Of a DNA stretch of 64,000 bases, positions 51,398 through 60,325 are shown piece after piece. Position 1 is the first letter of the stretch; each line of letters begins with the position of its first letter. The translations under genes were made by a program, and so were the position numbers. This stretch comes from Caballeronia grimmiae (GTDB taxonomy: Bacteria; Pseudomonadota; Gammaproteobacteria; Burkholderiales; Burkholderiaceae), in the NCBI RefSeq assembly GCF_000698555.1, contig NZ_JFHE01000015.1, forward strand, positions 1-64,000. The letters are read 5' to 3'. Below the pieces are notes generated by a model. It saw nothing but the letters and a program-made list of their open reading frames with translations. It was not told the origin of the DNA and did no database searches.

Positions 51398-51692
51398 TCT
51401 TGCTAGGACTTTCCCGTAGACGCGTGGCGTCCAAATCGGGCGTTTTTCTTTCGCGGGCGCAGCAATTTCCCGAGCGAATCATCGACCCTGCTTGCGTTGC
51501 GAGCCTGTCGCATTGCAATAACGCGCGCTGCCTTCGCCGATGACAATGCGCGGTAAAACACACTCCAGCCCCAAGCGCGCGAAATCGTTCGATGTGTAGA
51601 ATGGACGCGTCCTGAAGCAAGGGTTCCTCGTGCGCCGATTACAAGGCGCCCGGAAAGAGAGCCAATAGCAAGGAAACCTTAAGGAGACGGCA

Positions 51693-52403
51693 ATGTGGTT
51701 TGTCGGCAAGAGCGAACTGCTTTCTCTCATCCAGCGACATTGCCTCGACGAGGTCATGCCCGCCTTCAGCGACCATCGCACGCTGCGCAAGAACAGCATC
51801 ATTTATCGTCCGGACGAATCCAGCGAGCATGTCTATCTGCTCAAGAGCGGCAGCGTCAGGCTGTATCGGCTGACGGAGGACGGTCAGGAAATCACGCTGG
51901 CGTTCGTCAAGGCCGGCATGATCTTCGGCGATGGCGACGTGCTCAATCAGGCCAACTATTCGCATCATGCGCAGACGCTTGCGCCGAGCATGGTCTGCTA
52001 TATCCGCAAGCAGGACTTCAAGAACCTGCTCGCGCGTTACGACGTCATCAATCAGTTCGTGCTGCGCAATCACTATCTGCGCTGGCAGGAAGCGCAACAG
52101 CTGATCGAGAACCTCTCGCTGCACGACGTCCGCAAGCGGCTGACCAACATCCTCGTGATGTTCTCGGAACAGGTCGGCACCGCCTGCGACTACGCCGATC
52201 ATGGCGACGCGATTCTCATCGACTTGCCGATTGCGCAGGACAAGCTCGCGGAATTCATCGGCACGTCGCGCGAATCGGTGAACCGGCACTTCAGCGATCT
52301 TCGGGCCGAAGGTCTCGTCGATATGCGCGAACGGAAGATCGTGCTGACGCCGGCATTCGTTTCGCGCTTCATCGGCAAGACGCACGCGCTCGCGGCTGTC
52401 TAG
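51693..52403 (+). CDS. Crp/Fnr-family transcriptional regulator
   Basis: A 236-residue protein with an N-terminal cyclic-nucleotide-type beta-roll (VYLLKSGSVRLYRLTEDGQE; FGDGDVLNQANYSHHAQ) and a C-terminal winged helix (LAEFIGTSRESVNRHFSDLR). The recognition helix keeps the Arg-Glu...Arg set that reads TGTGA in CRP. The beta-roll lacks the Arg-Ser pair that CRP uses to bind cAMP phosphate, and there is no Fe-S Cys set as in FNR, so the signal is unknown. ATG 51693 has AAGGAG 6 nt upstream. The gene is convergent with the racemase-like gene (4-bp overlap) and may act on the TGTGA boxes at 56645 and 56704. Confidence 0.87.
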   Translation: MWFVGKSELLSLIQRHCLDEVMPAFSDHRTLRKNSIIYRPDESSEHVYLLKSGSVRLYRLTEDGQEITLAFVKAGMIFGDGDVLNQANYSHHAQTLAPSMVCYIRKQDFKNLLARYDVINQFVLRNHYLRWQEAQQLIENLSLHDVRKRLTNILVMFSEQVGTACDYADHGDAILIDLPIAQDKLAEFIGTSRESVNRHFSDLRAEGLVDMRERKIVLTPAFVSRFIGKTHALAAV

Positions 52404-53059
52404 GCGCTCTGCGCGAGTGCGCGCCTGACTGCGGCCACTCCGCTTTGCGGACTCGACAGCACCGGCACGGGCAGCGTGCCGAGCGCGGCGAGCAGCCGGG
52501 CCATCGACACTTGCGCGAGCACGATCACATCGACATGATCGGCAAGCTCGATGATCGCGCGCCTCACGATGTCGTCGTGGCGCGCGGCATCTCCCGCAAG
52601 CAGCGCCTCGAATGCGCCTTGCGCGATGCATTCGGTCACGTCGATCTCGCGTCCGTGCTCGGCGGCTTTCTTGCGGATGAGACGGACCGTCGGTTCGAGC
52701 GTGGTCGACACCGTTGCCACCACGCCGATACGCGCACCGAGCGCGCTCGCTTCCTCGGCCATGGCTTCGTCCACCTTGACGATGGGCGTTCGAATGAGTC
52801 CGCGCAGCACATCCGTCGCCTCGCCGACCGACGAGCACGCATTCAGGATAATGTCCGCGCCCATATCCTGCGCGCTCGACATATAGCTGTACAGACGCCG
52901 GGTCACTTCGGGCGTCAGGCGGCCGGCTGCGCGCACGTCGACGAGCAGGCTGTCATCCACGATGTTGACGACACGTGCATCCGGCATCTGTTGCGCGAAT
53001 TGCGCTTTGAGCGGCTCGACGGTCACGGGTCCGGTATGCACAACGACGATCTTGGTCAT
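52400..53059 (-). CDS. Asp/Glu/hydantoin racemase-family protein
   Basis: A 219-residue two-domain protein. The first conserved Cys region is DIILNACSSVGEAT (around residue 78); the second half has TECIAQGAFEALLAGD, whose Cys may be the second acid/base, and VIVLAQVSMARLL where the family usually has a second Cys (LGCT-like). That replacement suggests a non-racemase activity such as an isomerase or lyase. It is the last gene of the second sugar ABC operon, 29 nt after the ATPase, so it may act on the imported compound. Confidence 0.72.
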   Translation of the reverse strand: MTKIVVVHTGPVTVEPLKAQFAQQMPDARVVNIVDDSLLVDVRAAGRLTPEVTRRLYSYMSSAQDMGADIILNACSSVGEATDVLRGLIRTPIVKVDEAMAEEASALGARIGVVATVSTTLEPTVRLIRKKAAEHGREIDVTECIAQGAFEALLAGDAARHDDIVRRAIIELADHVDVIVLAQVSMARLLAALGTLPVPVLSSPQSGVAAVRRALAQSA

Positions 53060-53088
53060 GTTTGGCTCAAACGTTGTTCGGTTGAAAA

Positions 53089-54612
53089 TCAGGCCGTGGC
53101 AAGCGCCATTACTTTCTCCTGCGATGCTTCGGCGCGTTGCAGCTCGCCGCTGATGCGCCCTTCGCGCACGGTCAGAATACGGTCGCTGACGGCCAGCACT
53201 TCGAGCAGATCCGACGAGATCACGATCACGCCGATGCCTTGCGCCGCAAGCCGCGCAATGAGCGCATGCACTTCGGCCTTGGCGCCCACGTCGATGCCGC
53301 GCGTCGGTTCATCGACGATCAGCACCTTCGGATTGCGCGCCACCCATTTGGCGATGACGACCTTCTGCTGATTGCCGCCGCTCAGATTCACGACCTTCTG
53401 CTCGACGCCGGGCGTCTTGATGCCGAGCATCCGCACGTATTCCATGCAGCTCGAACGCTCGCGCGCATGCTGCACGAACTGAAACGGCGAATAGCGCGAG
53501 AGATGCGTGAGACTGAAGTTCTCGCGCACGCTCATGCCGAGCACGAGGCCCTGCGCCTTGCGATCCTCGGTGACGAAGCCGATGCCCGCGCGGATTGCGT
53601 CATGCGGATTGCGTATCGCGACCGGAACGCCTTCCATCAGAATCGAACCGGTCGATGGACGCATGCCGAAGATCATCTCCATGATCTCGGTGCGCCCCGA
53701 GCCGACCAGCCCCGCAATGCCCAGCACTTCTCCGCGATGCAGCGTGAAGCTGATATCGCGAATGCGCGCGTCGGCGGCCTTCTTCTGCCTGAGCGTAAGA
53801 TTGCGCACTTCGAGCACCCGCTCCTCGCTCGCGTGCGATTGCGGCTCGCCGTATAACTCCCTCAGTTCGCGGTCCACCATCTGGCGCACGAGCGTTTCGC
53901 GCGTGACCTGCGCGATCGGCATCGTGCTGACGGTGCGGCCATCGCGCAGCACCGTCACGCGATCCGCAAGCTCGAAAATCTCTTCGAGCCGGTGCGAGAT
54001 GTACACGACCGCAATGCCTCGCTCCCGCAGGCGCTTGACGAGTCCGAGCAGCACGCTCGTCTCGTGATGACTGAGCGATGCGGTCGGCTCGTCCATCACG
54101 ATGACTTTCGATTGCGCGGACAGCGCCTTCGCGATCTCGATCATCTGCCGCTGGCCGACGCTCAGTTCGCTGACGCGCGTGGCCGGATCGACGTCCATGT
54201 CGATCATCTCGAGAACATCGCGCGCCTCGCGATACATGCGCGCCCGATCGATCAGGCCGAAGCGTGTACGCGGCTCCGTCGCGAGGAAGATGTTCTCGCC
54301 GACCGTCAGATTCTCGACGACAGCCAGTTCCTGATAGATGATGTTGATGCCGAGCGCACGCGCATGGTTGTTGTCGGCGATCGTCACTTCGCGTCCTTCC
54401 ACGACGATGACGCCGCCCGGGTCCGGCGCATACACGCCCGTCAGCACCTTCATGAGCGTGCTCTTGCCCGCGCCGTTTTCGCCCGCCAGCGCAAGCACTT
54501 CGCCACGGTGAATCTCGAGATCGACGCGGTCTAGCGCCTTCACGCCCGGAAACGTCCTCGAGATGCCGCGCATCGTCAGAAAGGGCTGCGGGCGGTCGCC
54601 GGCGGACGTCAT
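53089..54612 (-). CDS. Sugar ABC transporter ATP-binding protein, double domain (RbsA/XylG-like)
   Basis: A 507-residue protein. The first half has Walker A GENGAGKST, signature LSVGQRQMIEIAKAL and Walker B VIVMDEPTASL. The second half has GLVGSGRTE, signature LSGGNQQKVVIAKWV and Walker B VLIVDEPTRGID. It overlaps the binding-protein gene by 4 bp. It is related to, but clearly distinct from, the ATPase at 44792-46327. Confidence 0.93.
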   Translation of the reverse strand: MTSAGDRPQPFLTMRGISRTFPGVKALDRVDLEIHRGEVLALAGENGAGKSTLMKVLTGVYAPDPGGVIVVEGREVTIADNNHARALGINIIYQELAVVENLTVGENIFLATEPRTRFGLIDRARMYREARDVLEMIDMDVDPATRVSELSVGQRQMIEIAKALSAQSKVIVMDEPTASLSHHETSVLLGLVKRLRERGIAVVYISHRLEEIFELADRVTVLRDGRTVSTMPIAQVTRETLVRQMVDRELRELYGEPQSHASEERVLEVRNLTLRQKKAADARIRDISFTLHRGEVLGIAGLVGSGRTEIMEMIFGMRPSTGSILMEGVPVAIRNPHDAIRAGIGFVTEDRKAQGLVLGMSVRENFSLTHLSRYSPFQFVQHARERSSCMEYVRMLGIKTPGVEQKVVNLSGGNQQKVVIAKWVARNPKVLIVDEPTRGIDVGAKAEVHALIARLAAQGIGVIVISSDLLEVLAVSDRILTVREGRISGELQRAEASQEKVMALATA

Positions 54613-55550
54613 TTCGTGTAGCTGCCGATGTTGTCCTTCGTCACCACCGTGACGCCCGTGTCGATGTCCTTCTCCTGCGTCTCCTTGCCCTGAATCTGGG
54701 CGACGAGATGCTGAACCGCGAGCGAGCCCATCGTCACCGGACGCTGCACCATGATCCCCTGGATATAGCCTTCTTTCAGGCCCTTGAGCGTATCCGGCAG
54801 ATCGTCGAAGGCGAGCACCTGGAGCTTGCCCTTCATTGCGCCGAATTCCTTCGTGTTGAGCACCTTCGCCACCGCCGGGCCGCCGACCTGACTCACGCCG
54901 AAGATGCCGTTGAGATTCGGATGCGCGCGCAGCGTCGTTTCCACGACAGATACGCCGCGCGCCAGATCGTCATCCGTGCCTTGCGTCTCGACGATCTTGA
55001 TGCCCGGATACTTCGCCAAGCCCTTCTTGATGCCCGTGATGCGCTCGTTGAGATTCACCGCGCCGAGCTGCCCGGTGATGATCGCGACCTCGCCCTTGCC
55101 GTTCAATGCGTGGCCCATCGTGTCGGCCATCGTCTCGCCGGCCTGCACGTTGTTCGTGCCGATGTACATCGAACGGCCGCTCTTGGGCGAATCGGAATCG
55201 TAAGTCAGCACTTTCACGCCGCTTTGCGCCGCGCGCTTCATCACGCTCTCGACCGACTTCGGCTCGTTCACCGAAATGGCGATGCCGTCCACATGACGCG
55301 ATATCAGGTCCTCGATGATCTGCACCTGCGTGGAGCCCTGCGTGTTCTGCGGCACGACCCATTGATACTTGACGCCGGCCTTGTCCGCGGCGGACTGCGC
55401 GCCCTTGTTGCAGTCGTCGAAGAACGGCACGGCCACCTTCGGAATGACCGCCACCGAAATGTCCTTCGCTTCCTTCGCATTGGCTGCGCTACCGAACGCG
55501 GCGCACAGTGCGAACATCATGCTCGCGATGATCCTTGGCGTGGTTTTCAT
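54609..55550 (-). CDS. Sugar ABC transporter periplasmic substrate-binding protein
   Basis: A 313-residue protein with a cleavable signal peptide (MKTTPRIIASMMFALCAAFG, probable cleavage after ANA) and a LacI/ribose-type binding domain (VAVIPKVAVPFFDDCNKGAQ; GIFGVSQVGGPAVAKVL; VLAFDDLPDTLKGLKEGYI). ATG 55550 has AAGGAG 6 nt upstream. The ligand is unknown; the neighbouring epimerase and racemase-like protein suggest a sugar acid or polyol. Confidence 0.9.
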   Translation of the reverse strand: MKTTPRIIASMMFALCAAFGSAANAKEAKDISVAVIPKVAVPFFDDCNKGAQSAADKAGVKYQWVVPQNTQGSTQVQIIEDLISRHVDGIAISVNEPKSVESVMKRAAQSGVKVLTYDSDSPKSGRSMYIGTNNVQAGETMADTMGHALNGKGEVAIITGQLGAVNLNERITGIKKGLAKYPGIKIVETQGTDDDLARGVSVVETTLRAHPNLNGIFGVSQVGGPAVAKVLNTKEFGAMKGKLQVLAFDDLPDTLKGLKEGYIQGIMVQRPVTMGSLAVQHLVAQIQGKETQEKDIDTGVTVVTKDNIGSYTK

Positions 55551-55579
55551 GCTTGTCTCCTTATTGGAATGAACAGGAA

Positions 55580-56590
55580 TCAACGTCCCTTGCGGCGCAC
55601 GCGCCAGATGTCGATGCTGACTGCGATCAGGATCACGCAGCCGGTAATGGCCTGCTGCGCATAGGTATCGATGTTGAGAAGCACCACACCGTTGGTGATG
55701 ATGCCGGCGAGCGCCGCGCCGATGATCGCGCCTTCGACGCTGCCCGCGCCGCCCGACAGGCTCGCGCCGCCGATAGCCGCCGCCGCGATCACGTCGAGTT
55801 CCGCGCCGAAGCCCGAGGCCGGCTCTGCCGACACGAAGCGCGAGAACGCGATGACGCCCGCCATCGACGCAATCAATCCGGACAGCACATAGGCTGCAAA
55901 CTTGACACGAGCGGTTCGCACGCCCGACAGCCGCGCGGCCACTTCGTTGCCGCCTGTCGCGTAGACATGACGGCCGAAGCGCGTCTGACGCATGACGACG
56001 GAGAACACCACGGTCATCGCGAGCAGAATGACGACGGGGAACGGCACGAAGCCGATATAGCCCTGGCCGATGAAGGTGAACGGATCGGGCACGTCCGGCG
56101 TGACCGGCACGCCCTTGGTGATGATGTACATCAGCCCGCGCCCGATGGACAACGTGCCCAGCGTCGCGATGAAGGGCGGCAACTGAATCCACGTGATCAT
56201 GATGCCGTTGAAGCTGCCGGCGATCACGCCCACGGCAAGCCCCGACAGCACCGCGACGAATGCGGACAGGCCGTGCTGGAACGCGAGCGCGGTAACGAGC
56301 GACGACAGGCCCATGACGGAGCCGACCGACAGATCGATGCCGCCCGTGATGATGACGAGCATCATGCCGATCGACATGAGCGCGACCAGCGAGAACGAGC
56401 GGAACACGCCCATCAGGTTGTTGGTGGTGAGGAAATACGGCGAGAAGAAGCTGATCAGCAGGCCCACCAGCAACAGCACCGACAGCACGTTCAACTCGCG
56501 GATGCGCAGACAGGCGCGCAGGAATTCGATGCCGCGCGGCGATTGCGCCCGCGGCTTGTCTGACGCTTTGTTCGACGATAAGTCGCTCAC
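55580..56590 (-). CDS. Sugar ABC transporter permease (RbsC-like)
   Basis: A 336-residue multi-pass permease with the family signature GMMLVIITGGIDLSVGSVMG and docking loop GGNEVAARLSGVRTARVKFA. The start is GTG 56590: GGAGG lies 7 nt upstream, and the open frame to 56719 overlaps the regulatory repeats. First gene of the operon permease-binding protein-ATPase-racemase, divergent from the epimerase gene. Confidence 0.92.
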   Translation of the reverse strand: MSDLSSNKASDKPRAQSPRGIEFLRACLRIRELNVLSVLLLVGLLISFFSPYFLTTNNLMGVFRSFSLVALMSIGMMLVIITGGIDLSVGSVMGLSSLVTALAFQHGLSAFVAVLSGLAVGVIAGSFNGIMITWIQLPPFIATLGTLSIGRGLMYIITKGVPVTPDVPDPFTFIGQGYIGFVPFPVVILLAMTVVFSVVMRQTRFGRHVYATGGNEVAARLSGVRTARVKFAAYVLSGLIASMAGVIAFSRFVSAEPASGFGAELDVIAAAAIGGASLSGGAGSVEGAIIGAALAGIITNGVVLLNIDTYAQQAITGCVILIAVSIDIWRVRRKGR

Positions 56591-56644
56591 CGGTCCACCT
56601 CCGTTTTTACTGAGGCCGATGATAGGCGCGCGGCAAGCGCGAAA

Positions 56645-56663
56645 TCTGTGACGCGCGTCATAG
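56645..56663 (+). promoter_or_regulatory. CRP-like box, copy 1
   Basis: TCTGTGACGCGCGTCATAG contains TGTGA-N6-TCATA, one base from the classical CRP consensus TGTGA-N6-TCACA, with a 12-bp perfect core palindrome (56649-56660). It lies 55 nt upstream of the permease start codon. An exact reverse-complement copy follows at 56704-56722. Confidence 0.7.
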
Positions 56664-56703
56664 TCGGATATCGGGGTCGACCCGTAGACGAACACGCACG
56701 CCG

Positions 56704-56722
56704 CTATGACGCGCGTCACAGA
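56704..56722 (-). promoter_or_regulatory. CRP-like box, copy 2 (inverted)
   Basis: This is the exact reverse complement of the 19-bp element at 56645-56663; centres are 58 bp apart, roughly 5.5 helical turns. It lies 63 nt upstream of the epimerase start codon. The mirror arrangement gives each divergent gene its own site. The local Crp-family protein (51693-52403) is the natural candidate binder. Confidence 0.7.
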
Positions 56723-56785
56723 AATCGAACGCGAAGCAAGGCTACGATGAGTTCACACAGTGTCGAACTCAAAAGGAGCCACAGC

Positions 56786-57679
56786 ATGACGAAGCGAGTG
56801 ATTGTGACGGGCGGCAGCGGGCTGGCCGGCAAGTGGGTGGTGGAAGATCTGGTTGCACACGGCTATGAAGTGCTGAACGTGGACCGCGTGCCGATGGCGA
56901 AGGGCACCGCGAGAACGCTCATCACCGACATCACCGATGCGGGACAGGTCTTCAACGCGCTCGCCTCGACGACGACGCCCAAGGAATTCGACGACGACAT
57001 CGAGCCGAAGCCGATCGACGCCATCGTGCATTTCGCGGCTATTCCGCGCATTCTCGTCACGACGGACAACGAGGTTTTCCGCATCAACGTGATGGGCACC
57101 TACAACATTCTCGATGCTGCGTCGAAGCTCGGCATCAAGAAGGTGATCGTCGCGTCGAGCGAGACGACGTATGGCGTGGTGTTCGCGCACCGGCATCGCG
57201 ATCCCGTGTACTTTCCGCTCGACGAGGAGTATCCAGTCGATCCGATGGACAGCTATGCCACGTCCAAGGTCATCAACGAAGTGACGGCGAAGGCGTTCCA
57301 TGCGCGCACCGGCGCGGACATCTATTGCTTCCGCATCGGCAACGTGCTCGATCCCGCCGACTACCAGAAATTCCCGACGTGGCTCGCTGACCCCGCGTTG
57401 CGCAAGCGCATCGCGTGGAGCTATATCGACGGGCGCGATCTCGCGACGGCGGCGCGTCTCGCCATCGAAACGGACGGGCTGGGTTTTCAGGTGATGAACG
57501 TTGCCGCCGACGACGTGTCTTCCGATCTGCCCACAGCCGAGTTGCTCAAGCGGTTCTATCCGAACGTGCCGGTCAAAAAGGAGTTGGGCGAATTCGAAAC
57601 GCTGCTCAGTAACGAAAAGCTCAAGCGTTCACTGGGCTGGCAGCAGGCGTACAAGTGGCGCGAGCAAGTCTCGAAGTAA
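56786..57679 (+). CDS. NAD(P)-dependent epimerase/dehydratase (extended SDR)
   Basis: A 297-residue protein. The Rossmann motif is VTGGSGLAGKW, the cofactor pocket is IDAIVHFAAIPRIL, and the catalytic Tyr-Lys lie in SYATSKVINE with the Ser in IVASSETTYG. ATG 56786 has AAAGGAG 7 nt upstream. It is divergent from the sugar ABC operon and shares its CRP-like boxes, so it probably oxidises or epimerises the imported sugar or sugar acid. The sequence also resembles uronate dehydrogenases, a reasonable alternative. Confidence 0.85.
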   Translation: MTKRVIVTGGSGLAGKWVVEDLVAHGYEVLNVDRVPMAKGTARTLITDITDAGQVFNALASTTTPKEFDDDIEPKPIDAIVHFAAIPRILVTTDNEVFRINVMGTYNILDAASKLGIKKVIVASSETTYGVVFAHRHRDPVYFPLDEEYPVDPMDSYATSKVINEVTAKAFHARTGADIYCFRIGNVLDPADYQKFPTWLADPALRKRIAWSYIDGRDLATAARLAIETDGLGFQVMNVAADDVSSDLPTAELLKRFYPNVPVKKELGEFETLLSNEKLKRSLGWQQAYKWREQVSK

Positions 57680-57698
57680 GCCGCGAAGTAAGCCGCTT

Positions 57699-58250
57699 TC
57701 AGTCCGCACGCCGGCCGGGTGTTCCGATGCGGGCGGCGTCGGGCAGTTCTTCGTCGGGCGATGCCAGCCTGACGACATTCACGATGCCCTGCCGCGCCAT
57801 CTTCGCGTACGGGCAGAACCGCTCGGTGTTGCGTACCAGCGCACGGGCGAGTTCACGCTCGACGCCCGGCAGATGCACGCAGATATCGGCTGCCAGCATA
57901 AAGAGGCCGTCCATTGGATCGCGTGAAAAGCTGATCGTCGCTACGACTGCCGCACCGTTCGTCTTCACGCCTTCTCTCGCCGCCAGAAGAATCAGCGCGC
58001 CGTGAAAGCACGCTGCGTAGCCGGCGGCGAAAAGCTGTTCCGGATTGGTGCCGCCGCCGGAGCCGCCGAGTTCGGCAGGCAGGCGCAGATGCACGTTCAG
58101 GCTGCCGTCATCCGAACGTGCGATGCCTGAAGCGCGGCCGTGCCCGGCGTCGCCGCCTGAGACGGTAACGGACGTCGAATACAGCTCGCGCGGGTCCTGC
58201 CCGTGGAACTTGTCGAGCAATGATGTCGGCGGCGGGCGCAAGGAGGCCAT
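57699..58250 (-). CDS. ohr: OsmC/Ohr-family organic hydroperoxide resistance protein
   Basis: A 183-residue thiol peroxidase of the OsmC/Ohr fold. The two redox Cys are in GYAACFHGALILLA and NTERFCPYAKMARQG, and NPEQLFAAGYAACF is the family core. It is longer than typical Ohr (about 140 residues) by an N-terminal stretch containing LLDKFHGQDPRELY. The ATG at 58250 has only a distant GGAG; the frame is open to 58307. It lies 20 nt after the NmrA-like reductase gene on the same strand, so probably co-transcribed. It would reduce organic peroxides. Confidence 0.85.
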   Translation of the reverse strand: MASLRPPPTSLLDKFHGQDPRELYSTSVTVSGGDAGHGRASGIARSDDGSLNVHLRLPAELGGSGGGTNPEQLFAAGYAACFHGALILLAAREGVKTNGAAVVATISFSRDPMDGLFMLAADICVHLPGVERELARALVRNTERFCPYAKMARQGIVNVVRLASPDEELPDAARIGTPGRRAD

Positions 58251-58270
58251 GAGTAGAACTGCCGCTCCGG

Positions 58271-59032
58271 TCAGTGCGCTGCTGCGGCACGGGAACGGGC
58301 GAACCACGCGTCGAACCCGATGCTTCCAAGCCGTGGATCAGCGCCCGGTACGAGCGTGTCGTCGTCCAGTTTTGCTCCGAAGTAGCGGGCCTGGCCGTCC
58401 TCGATAGCCTTGCGCGGATCACCGGTTGCAACGAGGTAGCGTCGAACCAGTTCGGTGAGCCGCATCCGCTCGGGGCCCGCCGCTTCGACCATGCCATTGA
58501 GCGGCGCCGCGAGCGCGTAATCCGCCACGGCCAGCGCGATATCGTCGGATGCGATCGGCTGAATGTCGGCGGGCGAGAGCCGCACCGTATCGCCGTCGGA
58601 ACCCGCTTGCACGATGCCGCCGACGAACTCGAAGAACTGCGTCGAACGCACGATCGTGTACGGCACGCCCGATTCGCGGATGAGCTTCTCTTGCGCGATC
58701 TTGGCGCGAAAGTAGCCGCTTTCGGCAAGCCGGTCGGTGCCGACCACGGACAGCGCAACGTGATGACCGACGCCCGCCGCCCGTTCCGCCGCAAAGAGGT
58801 TGCGGCCCGAGGTCTCAAAGAACGCCAGCACCGCTTCGTCTTCGAACGACGGCGAGTTGGCGACATCGACGACGACGTGTGCGCCTGTCAACACTTCGGC
58901 AAGACCTTTGCCCGTGAGGGTATCGACACCCGAAGATGGCGATGCCGCGATGGTTTCGTGACCACGCGCGCGCAGATGACCGACGACCTTCGCGCCGATC
59001 AGCCCGCTACCGCCAATGACGACGATTTTCAT
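58271..59032 (-). CDS. NAD(P)H-binding (NmrA/SDR a5-type) oxidoreductase
   Basis: A 253-residue atypical SDR. The Rossmann glycine motif is VVIGGSGLIGAKVV at the N-terminus, followed by HVVVDVANSPSF and the KAKIAQEKLIRESG-like helix (here FRAKIAQEKLIRESG), then YTIVRSTQFFEFV. This quinone-reductase/NmrA-like group uses NAD(P)H. ATG 59032 has GAGGAG 6 nt upstream. Such proteins are frequent partners of ECF41 sigma factors, one of which is encoded 2.4 kb away. Confidence 0.85.
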   Translation of the reverse strand: MKIVVIGGSGLIGAKVVGHLRARGHETIAASPSSGVDTLTGKGLAEVLTGAHVVVDVANSPSFEDEAVLAFFETSGRNLFAAERAAGVGHHVALSVVGTDRLAESGYFRAKIAQEKLIRESGVPYTIVRSTQFFEFVGGIVQAGSDGDTVRLSPADIQPIASDDIALAVADYALAAPLNGMVEAAGPERMRLTELVRRYLVATGDPRKAIEDGQARYFGAKLDDDTLVPGADPRLGSIGFDAWFARSRAAAAH

Positions 59033-59206
59033 GATGTTCTCCTCGATGACTTCGAAGCGGCATGGAGCCGCGCCAGCGCCGCGTGATTCGCGCTGCCCTT
59101 CTTGCGGACCGGTTTCGCGAGCGGCCAACGTACAAGACGGATGGTAGGCGTCGAATGTGCGGTTCAGAAGACCCGTTCGAGGACTCGCACTGTTGCCGAT
59201 GCGGCA

Positions 59207-60205
59207 TCAATTAGTCGGCTGGGCGAGTGGCACGGCATCGAGGCAATCGAGATCGAGCGCGCGTATCTGCTCCGTCATGTAATCGACGAACACGCGAATG
59301 CGCGCCGGCAAGTGCTTGCGGCTGAGGTAGCACAGGTAGTGACCGCTGTCATCGGGCGCATCTTGCGACAGGCACGTCACGAGGCGTCCGTCGCGCAACG
59401 CATCGCAGACCTGAAACGCCGCAAGCTGCGCCAGACCCTGTCCGGCGTGCACCGCTTGCAGGACGAGCTCCGGGCAGTTGAACGTGTGGTACGCGCCCGG
59501 CATCACCTTGCAAGGGCGGCCGTCCACCTTGAACTGCCACTCGGCGATTCGCCCGGACGCGGTCCGCAGGTTGATGCAACGATGCGCGCCCAGTTCGGCG
59601 ACATTGCGCGGCAAGCCATGTTCGCGGGCATAGTCAGGCGATGCACAAACCAGCATCTGCATCGGGATGAGCTGCCGTGCAACGATCTGACTGTCCTCCA
59701 TGCGGCCATCGCGGAAGGCGACGTCGATCCGATCCATCGTGAAGTTCACGGGATGATCGTCGAGCACGAGTTCCAGCGATATGTCGGGGTACGCCTCGTG
59801 GAATCCACGCAGAAGCGGCGCGACAATCGCGCGCCCGAAGCACGTCGTCGAACAGATGCGCAGGCGGCCACGTGGCGGGCCGTTTCGCAACTCGCGCATC
59901 TCTTCCAGTGCCTGAACGATTCGCTCGACACCCGGATGGCAATGCTCATAGAAGAGTTCGCCTTCGCGCGTGAGCGATGTGCTGCGCGTCGTCCTCAGGA
60001 AAAGCCGCGCGTCGAGTTGTGCTTCGAGCTTTTGAACGTTACGGCTGACGGCGGATCGGCCGATGCCGAGGCGGTCGCCCGCCTTCGCGAAACTGCCTTC
60101 GCTCGCCACGGCAAGGAAAGCGACCACGCCTGCGTAGCTCGTCGCGAAACTGCTGGCGAGCGAATCATCGCTGGCCGGCGGAGACGGAAGTTGAGTGATT
60201 GACAT
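59207..60205 (-). CDS. LysR-family transcriptional regulator
   Basis: A 332-residue protein. Its N-terminal extension of about 25 residues comes before the helix-turn-helix (VVAFLAVASEGSFAKAGDRL to VSRNVQKLEAQLDARLFLRT), and a co-inducer domain (GRLRICSTTCFGRAIVAPLL) follows. Same strand and directly upstream of the NmrA-like/Ohr pair, so it may control them. ATG 60205 was chosen as the first Met giving a normal LysR start; no strong ribosome site is visible. Confidence 0.85.
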   Translation of the reverse strand: MSITQLPSPPASDDSLASSFATSYAGVVAFLAVASEGSFAKAGDRLGIGRSAVSRNVQKLEAQLDARLFLRTTRSTSLTREGELFYEHCHPGVERIVQALEEMRELRNGPPRGRLRICSTTCFGRAIVAPLLRGFHEAYPDISLELVLDDHPVNFTMDRIDVAFRDGRMEDSQIVARQLIPMQMLVCASPDYAREHGLPRNVAELGAHRCINLRTASGRIAEWQFKVDGRPCKVMPGAYHTFNCPELVLQAVHAGQGLAQLAAFQVCDALRDGRLVTCLSQDAPDDSGHYLCYLSRKHLPARIRVFVDYMTEQIRALDLDCLDAVPLAQPTN

Positions 60206-60325
60206 GAGTTTGCCCGTATCGAAGAAAGCACATCCACAAGACGTCCGATACGAGCAAGTTGTGACACCGCCCGCCATTTTTTTCTCTGACGGGCGTGCCG
60301 GTGAATCACTGCGTGACTGCGGGCT

